Positions 17,772-25,947 of a DNA stretch of 64,000 nt are shown one piece after another. The notes under the pieces are model-generated. The model was not told the origin of the DNA. It worked only from the letters and a program-made list of their open reading frames with translations, and made no database searches. The translations under genes and the position numbers were made by a program. This DNA comes from Eggerthellaceae bacterium. GTDB lineage: Bacteria > Actinomycetota > Coriobacteriia > Coriobacteriales > Eggerthellaceae. The DNA lies in the NCBI GenBank assembly GCA_910575165.1, contig CAJTDS010000007.1:55688-119687 (forward strand), given 5' to 3'. The stretch's first letter is position 1. Every line of letters begins with the position of its first letter.

Positions 17772-18608
17772 ATGGGCCTGTTCCTCTCGCAGCAGCAGAT
17801 GTGGGACCGCCCGCTTGGGGGCGCCCAGAAGAAGGGGCAGATACCCCATTGGGCTGGGCTCATCCTGTTCGGCGTGCTGGCGTTTCTGTGCAAGGTGCTG
17901 TTCCGCTACCGCGTGGACAACCGGGAGAGCCTGAGGGGCTTCAAGGGGAGGCACGGCGTGGTGGTGGTGGGCAACCACACCTCGTTTCTGGACGTGGTGT
18001 TCATGTTCATCTCGGGCATGCCCGGCCAATGGACCCGCTTCATGGGCCGCGACAGCCTGTTCGGGAAGGCCCACGGCTTGCTCGGCTGGATCATCTCGCG
18101 GGTGGGGGCCTTCCCCGTCCGCCGCGACAGCGCCGACCGGACCGCCATCAAACGGGCGGCCCGCATGCTGAAGGACGACGAGGTGGTGGGCATCATGCCC
18201 GAGGGCACGCGCCGCGGCAAGAGCGGCAAGGCTCCCGAGCTGCATGCCGGCGCGGCCCTGGTGGCCAAGATGGGCAATGCGCCGCTGCTGCCCATGACCG
18301 TGCGCGATGCCGAGAAGGTGAAGCAGAAGGGCCAGCGCCTGCGCTTTCCGAAGGTGACCGTGGAGTACGGCAGCCCGGTGCTTCTGTCGGACTTCGACTT
18401 CGTCGAGAAGGCCGATAGGCTGGAGGCTTGCTCGTGGTACGTCATGCGGGAATGCTTCGCGCTGTTTCGCCGCACGGCTCCGGAACAGGTTGACATGGCC
18501 GAGCTGTTCCCCGATACCCGGGATTACGCGCCGCTGTTCGCCGAGCATCCGATCCCGCGCAGGACCACGGCCGAGGTGCTGGCCTTGCTGGAAGTCGACG
18601 CAGCCTAA
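17772..18608 (+). CDS. plsC: 1-acyl-sn-glycerol-3-phosphate acyltransferase
   Basis: PlsC adds the second acyl chain to lysophosphatidic acid to make phosphatidic acid. The 278-residue protein has the catalytic HX4D motif in NHTSFLDVVF (about residues 71-76) and the glycerophosphate-binding PEGTRRGKSG (about residue 143). A hydrophobic segment near residues 27-42 (LILFGVLAFLCKVLF) probably anchors it in the membrane. The ATG is one base after the cmk stop. PlsY and GpsA, which act earlier in the same pathway, lie a few kilobases downstream in the same strand run. Confidence 0.92.
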   Translation: MGLFLSQQQMWDRPLGGAQKKGQIPHWAGLILFGVLAFLCKVLFRYRVDNRESLRGFKGRHGVVVVGNHTSFLDVVFMFISGMPGQWTRFMGRDSLFGKAHGLLGWIISRVGAFPVRRDSADRTAIKRAARMLKDDEVVGIMPEGTRRGKSGKAPELHAGAALVAKMGNAPLLPMTVRDAEKVKQKGQRLRFPKVTVEYGSPVLLSDFDFVEKADRLEACSWYVMRECFALFRRTAPEQVDMAELFPDTRDYAPLFAEHPIPRRTTAEVLALLEVDAA

Positions 18609-18622
18609 GGGAGGGGCCGACC

Positions 18623-19465
18623 ATGAAGGTTGTACGAGCCGAGAAGGCAGGGGCCTGCTACGGCGTGCAGCGGGCGCTCGACCTGGCGCAGCACGTCGTC
18701 GAGGAGGGCGGGTGCGTCTACACCCTAGGTCCGCTCATCCACAACCCCCAGGTAGTGTCGGAGCTCGAGGCGCGCGGGGCGCGCGTCGTGGCCGGCGTCG
18801 ACGAGCTTGCAGGGAGGGCCGGCACCGTTGTCATCCGCAGCCACGGGGTCACCCCGGCTACGCGCCGCTCGCTCGAGCGGCTCGACTTTGCGGTGGTGGA
18901 CGCTACCTGCCCCCACGTGTCGCGGGCCCAGAACGCCGCCGCCGAGCTGGCCTCCCAGGGTTGCCGCGTGGTCGTGGTAGGGGAGGCGGGCCATCCCGAA
19001 GTGGAGAGCCTGGTGGCCTACGCCCAGGAGGCCGGCGGCCGCGTGGACGTGGTGGCCGACGCCCGCAGCATCCCCGATGACGTAAGCGATCCGGTGGGGG
19101 TGGTGTCCCAGACCACCCAGATGAAGGAAAATCTTTCCTCCGTGGTGGAGGAGCTGAAAAGGCGCGGGCTCGATCCGCAGGTCAAGAACACCATCTGCTC
19201 CGCTACCCGTTCGCGGCAGGACTACGCGGCCGCCCTCGGCAGCACCGTAGACGCCATGGTGGTCATCGGCGGGCGCAATTCGTCGAACACCACGCGCCTG
19301 TTCGAGATCTGCGAGGCGGCATGCCCTCGCAGCTTCCATGTGGAATCGGCCGACGAGCTGGACCCGGCTTGGTTCTCCGGATGCGCCACCGTGGGCGTGA
19401 CCGCCGGTGCCTCCACGCCGGAGTCCCAGATCGCCGCCGTATGCGGTCGCCTGGAGGGCTTCTAG
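18623..19465 (+). CDS. ispH: 4-hydroxy-3-methylbut-2-enyl diphosphate reductase
   Basis: IspH is the last enzyme of the MEP isoprenoid pathway, reducing HMBPP to IPP and DMAPP with a 4Fe-4S cluster. The 280-residue protein has the three cluster cysteines in AGACYGVQRAL (Cys12 area), DATCPHVSRAQ and NTICSATRSRQ, and the substrate histidines and the IRSHGV motif. Length is normal. Fourteen bases separate it from plsC, with GGGAGG before the ATG. Its isoprenoid product would feed the menaquinone tail added by MenA, encoded near 56 kb. Confidence 0.96.
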   Translation: MKVVRAEKAGACYGVQRALDLAQHVVEEGGCVYTLGPLIHNPQVVSELEARGARVVAGVDELAGRAGTVVIRSHGVTPATRRSLERLDFAVVDATCPHVSRAQNAAAELASQGCRVVVVGEAGHPEVESLVAYAQEAGGRVDVVADARSIPDDVSDPVGVVSQTTQMKENLSSVVEELKRRGLDPQVKNTICSATRSRQDYAAALGSTVDAMVVIGGRNSSNTTRLFEICEAACPRSFHVESADELDPAWFSGCATVGVTAGASTPESQIAAVCGRLEGF

Positions 19466-19468
19466 GTT

Positions 19469-20956
19469 ATGGCGGTCTACCCGGGCAGGGACATCGAACG
19501 GCAGGCCGTCGCCGACGGACAAATCGTCCGGTCGCAGGAGGGGCGGCCTGCTTGCCGGGTGCCGCGACCTGCGCGGGCGCGCGTCGTCGCCGTGGCTCCC
19601 GGTTCGCCCGCCGACGACGCCGGCTTCACGCCCGGGTGCTTCCTGACCTCCGTCGACGGCCAGCCGCTTCGGGACCTCATCGATTGGCGGTGGCTTTCGG
19701 CGGAAGACGAGATCGCCGTGGGATACATCGACGGCGACGGTGAGGAAGGCGTCTGCGAGCTGTGGCGCGAGCCGGGGGAGAGCTGGGGATTCGAGTTCGA
19801 CGGGGTGGTGTTCGACTCGGTGCGCCAGTGCCGCAACGCCTGCTCCTTCTGCTTCATGCGCCAGCTTCCCGCCGATGCGCGCGCTTCCCTTACCCTGCGC
19901 GACGACGACTACCGCCTGAGCTTTCTGTGCGGGACCTTCGTCACCTTCACCAACGTTCGCCCCGAGGACGAGCGGCGCATCGTGGAGCAGGCCATATCCC
20001 CGCTGCGCTTCTCGCTGCACGTGTCCGACCCCGATGTTCGTCGCGCCATGATAGGGCGCCATGCCCAGCACGGCATCGAGGTGCTGGAACGGCTTCTGGC
20101 CCAGGGCATCCAGGTGCACGCGCAGATCGTGCTGGTGCCCGGTGAAAACGACGGGGAGGTGCTGGGGCGCACGCTGGAATGGGCCTACGAGCGCGAGGGC
20201 ATCCTGGATGTGTGCGTGGTGCCCTTGGGGTACACGAAGCACCAGGGCTTCTTCGCCGAGAGCTTCGACCGGCCCGATGCCGCGCTCGCCGTGCTCGAGC
20301 AGCTCGCCCCCTTCCAGCGGCGGGCCTTGGCCGAGCGCGGGCAGGGCTGGGTGTTCGCCGCCGACGAGTTCTACCTGAACGCCTATGGCCGCCATGTGCT
20401 GCAAGCGCTGCCCCCCGCCACCTTCTACGGCGACTTCGAGATGTTCGAGGACGGCGTGGGCATTGTGCGCACCTGCGTCGACGGCTGGGAAGAGGCCTGC
20501 GCGCAGGGGCTTGACGACCTCCTCTCCCGGAAGGCCGACGCTGCCGGCGTTTCGGTGCGTCTCGTGGCCGGCTTCGCCATGGCGCCCTATTTCGGCGACC
20601 TTATCGCCGGCTCCCGCGCCGCCGAGCGCCTGGCGCCGCTTTACGTCGAGAACCGCTACTTCGGAGGAAACGTCGACGTCACGGGGCTGCTGTGCGCCTG
20701 CGACGTCGTGGATGCCGTGACCGCGCTCGCTTCGTCCGGCGGTTGCGAGGGGCCTGATTCGGGTCGGACGATCGTGGCCGTCCCCTCCGTCATGTTCAAC
20801 GACCGGGGCCTCACCCTGGACGGCCGCACGCTTGCGGATATGGAGAAGGCTGCGGGCGAATCGGGGATTCACCTTGTCATGGTATCCTGTTCGCCGACGG
20901 AGTTCTTCCCGGACATCATCGCCGCAATCGGGCGCCTCTCGACTGCGGCTTCCTAG
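19469..20956 (+). CDS. DUF512 radical-SAM-like Fe-S protein with N-terminal PDZ-like domain
   Basis: This 495-residue protein belongs to the family annotated as DUF512, putative FeS-containing Cyanobacterial-specific oxidoreductase. The N-terminus contains a PDZ-like segment (VVAVAPGSPADDAGF, about residues 34-48). A radical-SAM-type cysteine cluster, CRNACSFCFM (about residues 122-131), follows, then the DUF512 C-terminal half with ENRYFGGNVDVTGLL. The biochemical reaction is not known. The family often lies directly upstream of der, as here (13-base gap), which hints at a role linked to ribosome assembly or tRNA/rRNA, but this is only context. Confidence 0.85.
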   Translation: MAVYPGRDIERQAVADGQIVRSQEGRPACRVPRPARARVVAVAPGSPADDAGFTPGCFLTSVDGQPLRDLIDWRWLSAEDEIAVGYIDGDGEEGVCELWREPGESWGFEFDGVVFDSVRQCRNACSFCFMRQLPADARASLTLRDDDYRLSFLCGTFVTFTNVRPEDERRIVEQAISPLRFSLHVSDPDVRRAMIGRHAQHGIEVLERLLAQGIQVHAQIVLVPGENDGEVLGRTLEWAYEREGILDVCVVPLGYTKHQGFFAESFDRPDAALAVLEQLAPFQRRALAERGQGWVFAADEFYLNAYGRHVLQALPPATFYGDFEMFEDGVGIVRTCVDGWEEACAQGLDDLLSRKADAAGVSVRLVAGFAMAPYFGDLIAGSRAAERLAPLYVENRYFGGNVDVTGLLCACDVVDAVTALASSGGCEGPDSGRTIVAVPSVMFNDRGLTLDGRTLADMEKAAGESGIHLVMVSCSPTEFFPDIIAAIGRLSTAAS

Positions 20957-20969
20957 AAAGAGGTAGCCC

Positions 20970-22286
20970 ATGACCATGCCCATCGTAGCGGTGGTGGGGC
21001 GTCCGAACGTCGGCAAGTCCACGTTCGTGAACCGCATCGCCCAAGTCGACGACGCCATCGTCCACGAAATGCGCGGCGTCACCCGAGACCGCTCCTACCA
21101 CAACGCCGACTGGAACGGCCTGGAATTCAAGCTCGTCGACACCGGCGGCATCGAGATGGGCGACGACGACGCTTTCCAAGGGTCTATCCGCAGCCAGGCC
21201 TTCGCCGGCGCCAACGAGGCCGATGCCATCGTGTTTCTGGTCGACGGGCGCACGGGCATCAACGCCGACGACGAGGAAGTGGCCCGCATCCTGCGAAAGA
21301 CCAACAAGCCGGTCTTTCTGGTTGTGAACAAGCTCGACCACCCGGGACGCTCCGACGAGATGTGGGAGTTCTACCAGCTGGGCCTGGGCGATCCCTGGCC
21401 CATATCGGCCCTGCACGGCCACGGCACGGGGGACTTGCTCGACGAGCTGGTGGCGGTTCTGCGCACCGTGGAGCTGCCGGCCGGCGCCGACGAGGAAGAG
21501 GGCATCAACGTCGCCATCATCGGCCGCCCCAACGCCGGCAAGAGCTCGCTTACCAACCAGCTGACCTCGGGCGAGCGCTCCATCGTCTCCGACGTGGCGG
21601 GAACCACCCGCGATGCCATCGACACCCATGTGGTCCACGACGGCGTGCCCTACACCATCGTGGACACCGCTGGGCTTCGCCGCAAGAGCCAGATCGACCA
21701 GGACGTGGAGTACTACGGGTTCGTGCGCGCCATGCGGGCCATCGACCGCGCCGACGTGGCGCTGCTGGTCATCGACGGCACCTTGGGGATGACCAACGAG
21801 GACCAGCGCGTCGCCGGCTACGCCCACGAGCGGGGCTGCGCCATGGTCATCGTGCTGAACAAGTGGGACGCGGTTGACGGTCCCGAGCGCAAGGCCCAGA
21901 TCCGCGAGCGCATAGCCGATCGCATGACGTTCGTCGGCTATGCGCCGGTAATCGCCATATCGGCGCTCACGGGCAAGAACGTCCACCGCATCTGGGAGGC
22001 TGTGGACGCGGCCTACGCAAGCTATTCCAAGACCATTCCCACCTCGGCTCTGAACGGTTGGCTCGCTCAGATTCGGGAGAGCGGGCATACGGTCAGCCAG
22101 GGCAAGGCCATCCTGCGCATGAAGTACGTCACGCAGACCGCCTCCTGCCCGCCGCGCTTCACCTTCTTCGTGAACCGGCCCGACTTGGTGACCGACAACT
22201 TCGAGCGCTTCCTGGAGAACCGCATGCGGCAGCAGTTCGACCTGACGGGCACCCCTATCGAGCTGCGTTTCAAGAAGAAGGATTAA
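20970..22286 (+). CDS. der: Ribosome biogenesis GTPase Der
   Basis: Der (EngA) is an essential tandem GTPase for 50S subunit maturation. The 438-residue protein has two G domains: the first with GRPNVGKST (residues 9-17), DTGG and NKLD, the second with GRPNAGKSS (about residue 187), DTAGLRRK and NKWD. A C-terminal KH-like domain covers the last 85 residues (PPRFTFFVNRPDLVTDNFERFLENR with basic tail). The ATG follows AAAGAGG. Length and motifs are complete. Confidence 0.97.
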   Translation: MTMPIVAVVGRPNVGKSTFVNRIAQVDDAIVHEMRGVTRDRSYHNADWNGLEFKLVDTGGIEMGDDDAFQGSIRSQAFAGANEADAIVFLVDGRTGINADDEEVARILRKTNKPVFLVVNKLDHPGRSDEMWEFYQLGLGDPWPISALHGHGTGDLLDELVAVLRTVELPAGADEEEGINVAIIGRPNAGKSSLTNQLTSGERSIVSDVAGTTRDAIDTHVVHDGVPYTIVDTAGLRRKSQIDQDVEYYGFVRAMRAIDRADVALLVIDGTLGMTNEDQRVAGYAHERGCAMVIVLNKWDAVDGPERKAQIRERIADRMTFVGYAPVIAISALTGKNVHRIWEAVDAAYASYSKTIPTSALNGWLAQIRESGHTVSQGKAILRMKYVTQTASCPPRFTFFVNRPDLVTDNFERFLENRMRQQFDLTGTPIELRFKKKD

Positions 22287-22298
22287 GGAGCTGTATCT

Positions 22299-22970
22299 AT
22301 GACGGGTTTTGCCTGGTGCACCGCGGCCGGCGTGTTCGCGCTGGCGTTTCTCTTGGGGTCCGTGCCCTGGGGCGTCATCATCTCGAAGCTGTTCTACAAG
22401 CGCGACCTGCGCGACTTCGGCAGCGGCAACATCGGCACCACCAACGCCATGCGCACGCTGGGCAAGGTGGGCGGCGCGGCGGTGTTCGTGCTCGATTTCG
22501 GCAAGGGGGTGGGCGCCGGGCTCATCGGGTGGGGCATCGCCCAATGGCTGCTGTCGGGTCCCGAGCCGCTGAGCGTCTACCAGACGGTGTCCGTGATGAC
22601 CGCCACGGCGTTCCTCGGCTGCACCTTCGGCCATATCTTCAGCCCGTGGCTGGGCTTCAAGGGCGGCAAGGGAATCGCGGTGGCCATAGGCTGCCTGTTC
22701 GTGACCTTCGGCACCGTGGGCTCGCTGCTGGAGATTTTGGTGTTCGCCATCCTGGTGCTGACCACGCGCTACGTCTCGGTGGGCTCCATCGCCGCCGCCG
22801 TCGCCTGTCCCATCATCGCCACCGTGCCCTTCCACGGCTGCCCCTTCGCCTGGGCGTGCTGCCTGCTGGTGGGCGGCACGGTCATCTGGGCCCACAGGGC
22901 CAACATCGCGCGCCTGCGCCGGGGGTGCGAGTCGCGCATCGGCTCCAAGAAGAGCATGCCCTCGGTGTAG
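22299..22970 (+). CDS. plsY: Acyl-phosphate:glycerol-3-phosphate acyltransferase
   Basis: PlsY transfers an acyl chain from acyl phosphate to glycerol 3-phosphate, the first membrane step of phospholipid synthesis. The 223-residue multi-span protein shows the three PlsY loops: DFGSGNIGTTNAMRTLG, the GHIFSPWLGFKGGKGIAVA loop, and a final HRANIARLRRG with a basic C-terminus. It follows der by 12 bases and precedes gpsA, whose product makes its substrate. Confidence 0.95.
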   Translation: MTGFAWCTAAGVFALAFLLGSVPWGVIISKLFYKRDLRDFGSGNIGTTNAMRTLGKVGGAAVFVLDFGKGVGAGLIGWGIAQWLLSGPEPLSVYQTVSVMTATAFLGCTFGHIFSPWLGFKGGKGIAVAIGCLFVTFGTVGSLLEILVFAILVLTTRYVSVGSIAAAVACPIIATVPFHGCPFAWACCLLVGGTVIWAHRANIARLRRGCESRIGSKKSMPSV

Positions 22971-23015
22971 CCGGCGCTCGTCCGTCCTGCTTGCGTACCC
23001 GAAAGGGGTGTGACC

Positions 23016-24011
23016 ATGAAAATCGCCGTTATCGGAGCCGGGTCGTGGGGGACGGCCCTGTCAAGCGTGCTTGCCGCAAACGGGCACAACGTGAGCCTGT
23101 GGGCGCGCAAGCCGCAGGTGGTCTCGTCCATCAACAAAGACCACGTGAACCCCCGCTATCTGAGCGATTCGGTGCTGCCAGCGTCCATCGTAGCCACCAC
23201 CTCCTACCGCGATGCCCTGCGCAACGCCCAGGCCGCGGTCGTGGTCACGCCGTCGAAGCTGCTGCGGGGGGTAGCCCAGGCCCTCGACGGGGTAGTGGAG
23301 GGCGGCTTTCCCGTGGTCATCTGCTCCAAGGGCGTTGAAGAGGGAAGCGGTCTTCTGCCTGCGCGGATCTTCCATGACGAGCTGGGGGACGCCTGCTCCG
23401 TGGCCGTGCTGTCGGGACCCAACCACGCCGAGGAGGTCGTCAAGGGCACTCCGTCGGCCACGGTGGTGGCAAGCGAGGACGCGCAGACGGCCGCCCTCTT
23501 CCAGACGCTTTTCGCCAACGACGCCTTCCGGGTGTACACCAGCGACGACGTGACCGGGGTGGAGCTGTGCGCCGCCTTCAAGAACGTGATAGCCATCGCC
23601 GTGGGCCTGTCCTACGGGCTCGGCTACGGAGACAACACCGCCGCCATGCTCATGACCCGCGGTCTGGCCGAGATGAGCCGCCTGGTGGAGAGCTGCGGCG
23701 GCCAGGCGCTCACGTGCCTGGGGCTGGCCGGCGCGGGCGACCTTATGGTCACCTGCATGTCCCGGCATTCGCGCAACCGGCGCTTCGGCGAGATGCTGGC
23801 CCGCGGCGGGTCTCTGCAGGCGTTCGGCGACGAGACCCATATGGTGGCCGAGGGCGCCTACGCATGCCAGAGCCTGGGCGTGCTCTCGGCCGCCTTCGGC
23901 GTGGAGCTGCCCATCACCGACGTCATTCGCAGCGTGGTGTGGGACGGGGCAGATCCCAGGCTTTTGGCCCAGGAGCTTTCGGCGCGCCCGCTCAAGCCCG
24001 AGTTCTGGTAG
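23016..24011 (+). CDS. gpsA: Glycerol-3-phosphate dehydrogenase [NAD(P)+]
   Basis: GpsA reduces dihydroxyacetone phosphate to sn-glycerol 3-phosphate, the substrate for the PlsY encoded immediately upstream. The 331-residue protein has the Rossmann motif AVIGAGSWGTALSSVLA at its start, SGPNHAEEV, the catalytic lysine in AAFKNVIAIAVG, and GLAGAGDLMVTCMSRHSRNRRFG. I prefer ATG 23016, eight bases after AAAGGGG, over the in-frame GTG six bases earlier. It is the last gene of the long housekeeping run that starts near 11 kb. Confidence 0.96.
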   Translation: MKIAVIGAGSWGTALSSVLAANGHNVSLWARKPQVVSSINKDHVNPRYLSDSVLPASIVATTSYRDALRNAQAAVVVTPSKLLRGVAQALDGVVEGGFPVVICSKGVEEGSGLLPARIFHDELGDACSVAVLSGPNHAEEVVKGTPSATVVASEDAQTAALFQTLFANDAFRVYTSDDVTGVELCAAFKNVIAIAVGLSYGLGYGDNTAAMLMTRGLAEMSRLVESCGGQALTCLGLAGAGDLMVTCMSRHSRNRRFGEMLARGGSLQAFGDETHMVAEGAYACQSLGVLSAAFGVELPITDVIRSVVWDGADPRLLAQELSARPLKPEFW

Positions 24012-24098
24012 GGCTTCCGCAGGCCGGCGGGGAGGGTGGCCCTCGTAACGGCGAAGTGACGGACGCCTTTCGCTCCCGTTACCGATGCCCCGCTGCGC

Positions 24099-24127
24099 TG
24101 GAAAGGCGGGTCCGGGTTGCGTATAGT
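24099..24127 (+). promoter_or_regulatory. Promoter for putative structured RNA
   Basis: TGGAAA (24099-24104), a 17-base spacer and TATAGT (24122-24127) form a reasonable housekeeping-sigma promoter. Transcription would begin near 24134, well outside any gene. Confidence 0.5.
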
Positions 24128-24133
24128 GCTTGT

Positions 24134-24337
24134 TGTCGGAAGGGCAAGCGAAGAGAAGAAGACCTTCCGGCGGTACCTGGAAAACCCCATACACCCTGGC
24201 CCGTTCTTGCGTCTCTCGTGTGACCCCCTCTCTCTCAAAACCTTCAACGGGCCGTACAGCATGCGCATCTTCCCCTTCTCCTCTATGCGTACTGCTTTGC
24301 AGCAGCCCCCGGCTCCCCACCGGGGGTTGCTGCTTTT
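24134..24337 (+). ncRNA. Putative structured non-coding RNA (6S-like?)
   Basis: This stretch lies between a promoter and a strong terminator and has no credible gene. Its two ends are co-linearly and imperfectly complementary: GCAAGCGAAGAGAAGAAG (from about 24144) against the segment CTTCTCCTCT...GCGT...GCTTTGC (about 24275-24300). Inside, GGCCCGTT (about 24198-24205) pairs exactly with AACGGGCC (about 24246-24253). The result is a long rod of about 180-200 bases with an internal bubble, resembling 6S RNA in size and shape. I cannot match it to a known family by sequence alone. Confidence 0.45.
24297..24337 (+). terminator. Strong intrinsic terminator
   Basis: TTGCAGCAGCCCCC pairs with GGGGGTTGCTGC (one G-U pair) and is followed by TTTTT. 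It lies about 290 bases after gpsA and would end the putative RNA transcript, and possibly readthrough from gpsA. Confidence 0.85.
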
Positions 24338-24511
24338 TCGGGTCCGGGTCCTGCGCGACGGTGCCGTTCGGGAAACGTTCCTGCCACAGCCGGGCGTTCG
24401 CGGCGGCCGCTCCCGGTGCTTGTGAGACCATGGTGGCGACGGGGTCGGGCTTTGCGCTTCGGCAAAGGAGCGTTCGCGGCGCGGCACCGGTGCTTCTCAA
24501 GGAGGTTCGCT

Positions 24512-24961
24512 ATGAAGGACAAGGCTCATATTCGCGTGGCGCTTATCGTCGTCGGATTCTTGGCGGCGATCATCGTCGTCGGCTTTCTGGCCACGAGCAG
24601 CTGCTCGAAGGGCGATCCGGCGGTGGAGGAGGGGATGTCTCCCTGGGCCGACGCCGAGACGCTGGAGCGGTGGACCCAGACCACGCTGGACGAGCTGAAC
24701 GGGCGCGACTACGATGCGCTGGCTGTCGCCTACGCCACCGGCGACGTGACGGCCGAGTACTTGGCCGAGCAGTTCGACGGACCCCTGGATGCGCTGGGGG
24801 CCTACGAGGGCGTGACCGACAGCATGTTCGTCCATGGCCAGAGCAACGCCCGCCCCTACACCTGCGTGGTGTGGGACTTGGCCTACGAGAACGGCGCCGC
24901 CCAGATTCGCGCCAGCTACTTCGAGGACGGCAAGCTGGCCGCCCTTCTGTTCATGTCCTAG
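24512..24961 (+). CDS. Hypothetical lipoprotein
   Basis: The 149-residue protein has a basic N-terminus, a hydrophobic segment (VALIVVGFLAAIIVVGFLAT, residues about 9-28) and a lipobox-like ATSSC, so Cys31 or so is probably lipidated and the rest lies outside the membrane. The mature part is acidic, with WTQTTLDELNGRDYDALAV resembling small DUF3887-type domains that occur in surface lipoproteins. I do not recognise a function. AAGGAGG lies seven bases before the ATG. It is a single gene between the terminator and tRNA-Gly. Confidence 0.7.
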   Translation: MKDKAHIRVALIVVGFLAAIIVVGFLATSSCSKGDPAVEEGMSPWADAETLERWTQTTLDELNGRDYDALAVAYATGDVTAEYLAEQFDGPLDALGAYEGVTDSMFVHGQSNARPYTCVVWDLAYENGAAQIRASYFEDGKLAALLFMS

Positions 24962-25049
24962 CCGGCCCGGCAAAACGGCGTCTTCGCGCTTCCGGGCGCC
25001 GCTTAGTGGATAATTCATCGGGTTTGGGGCGGCGTGCGGTAAGTTTGGC

Positions 25050-25055
25050 TATAAT
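25050..25055 (+). promoter_or_regulatory. -10 element of tRNA-Gly promoter
   Basis: A perfect TATAAT lies 11 bases before the first base of the mature tRNA. The -35 region is weak (TTGGGG at 25024-25029, spacing about 20). Confidence 0.6.
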
Positions 25056-25066
25056 CCCAACGCATC

Positions 25067-25140
25067 GCGGGCGTAGTTCATTGGTAGAACCTCAGCCTTC
25101 CAAGCTGATGAGGCGGGTTCGATTCCCGTCGCCCGCTCCA
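25067..25140 (+). tRNA. tRNA-Gly (anticodon TCC)
   Basis: The cloverleaf is complete: acceptor GCGGGCG with GCCCGC at the 3' end, D stem GTTC/GAAC, anticodon stem TCAGC/GCTGA with loop CTTCCAA (anticodon TCC), and T arm CGGGT-TCGATTC-CCGTC (the outermost pair is C-C). CCA is encoded. Length is 74 bases. A TATAAT sits just upstream and a terminator hairpin just downstream, so it is a single-gene transcript. Confidence 0.96.
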
Positions 25141-25149
25141 TGAATCCTC

Positions 25150-25183
25150 GGGAAGTCGGCCTTCGGTCGGCTTCTTTGTGTTT
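25150..25183 (+). terminator. Terminator after tRNA-Gly
   Basis: AAGTCGGCC pairs with GGTCGGCTT (two G-U pairs) across a short TTC loop, followed by a T-rich run. Confidence 0.7.
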
Positions 25184-25210
25184 TATATGAGCGCTGCTGG
25201 CCAAACGTGG

Positions 25211-25239
25211 TGGACACGCGCGGCGGCGTTGCGTATAAT
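25211..25239 (+). promoter_or_regulatory. Promoter of the rimP-nusA-infB operon
   Basis: TGGACA (25211-25216), exactly 17 bases, then TATAAT (25234-25239) form a near-consensus housekeeping promoter. It sits about 160 bases before rimP and would make a leader that contains an intrinsic terminator. Confidence 0.7.
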
Positions 25240-25300
25240 TCCACTCAGCATTTAGCAATGCGAGCACGGCATGCGCTGCGCGCCATACTTTCGACTTCCG

Positions 25301-25328
25301 GAAAGTGGGTTCATCCCGCTTTCTTTTT
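25301..25328 (+). terminator. Attenuator-like terminator in the rimP leader
   Basis: GAAAGTGGG (25301-25309) pairs with CCCGCTTTC (25315-25323), one G-U pair, with a five-base loop and TTTTT after it. It stands between the operon promoter and rimP, about 70 bases before the rimP start, so some transcripts should end here. Because NusA is encoded in the operon, feedback control by termination is plausible. Confidence 0.75.
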
Positions 25329-25398
25329 ATGTAGGGCGAAAGAGGCTCGCAGGCGCGGCTCGAAGATGGCAGCCACCATGACGACGAAAGGAGGCGCG

Positions 25399-25869
25399 GT
25401 GCTCACAGCGAAGGAGCAGCAGATCTTGGACGCTCTGGAAGGCCGCGCGCAGCAGGAAGGCGTCGAGGTCGTCACGGTGGAGGTCGTGGGCTCCAAGCAC
25501 GCGCCCATCATCCGCGTGTACATCGACACCGAGGAGGGCGTGAGCTTCGACCAGCTGGCCAGCGCCCAGGCGTGGATCAACCAGATCATGGATCGGCTCG
25601 ACCCTTTCCCGGGGGCCTACACGCTGGAGGTGTCCTCGCCGGGCATCGACCGGCCGCTGCGCACCTCCGAGCACTTCGCGGCCGCCGTCGGCCAGGCGGT
25701 GGCGGTGAAGACCGTCGGCCCCATCGACGGGCGCAGCTCCTGGACTGGCACCGTGTCCGCCGTCGAGGGGGATGTGGTGGTGCTGCAGGTGGACGACGCC
25801 CTTGTGCAGATCCCCTTCGACAACGTCAAGAAGGCGCATGTGAAGGGGATCGTGGACTTTAGCGGCTAG
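25399..25869 (+). CDS. rimP: Ribosome maturation factor RimP
   Basis: RimP assists 30S subunit assembly. The 156-residue protein shows the family core EGVEVVTVEVVG, the strand IIRVYIDTEEGVSFDQLASA, and the signature YTLEVSSPGIDRPLRTSEHF, with a C-terminal SH3-like barrel. I chose GTG 25399 because AAAGGAGG lies just upstream; the longer open frame runs through the leader terminator and is not coding. It is first in the rimP-nusA-ylxR-infB operon. Confidence 0.94.
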   Translation: MLTAKEQQILDALEGRAQQEGVEVVTVEVVGSKHAPIIRVYIDTEEGVSFDQLASAQAWINQIMDRLDPFPGAYTLEVSSPGIDRPLRTSEHFAAAVGQAVAVKTVGPIDGRSSWTGTVSAVEGDVVVLQVDDALVQIPFDNVKKAHVKGIVDFSG

Positions 25870-25947
25870 CATACTTGCGCCCGGCGCGGCGCGAACGGAA
25901 GCGGAAACCGGACGGACGGCATGTTCGCAAGGAAAGGAAAAGACATC

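Noticed and set aside
18725..21082. A 785-residue minus-strand open frame opposite ispH and the DUF512 gene
   Set aside because: Low-complexity, Gly/His/Arg-rich antisense shadow; the plus strand holds clear enzymes.
24117..24425. A 102-residue open frame downstream of gpsA
   Set aside because: It starts before the predicted transcription start, runs through a strong terminator and has no ribosome site or family resemblance.
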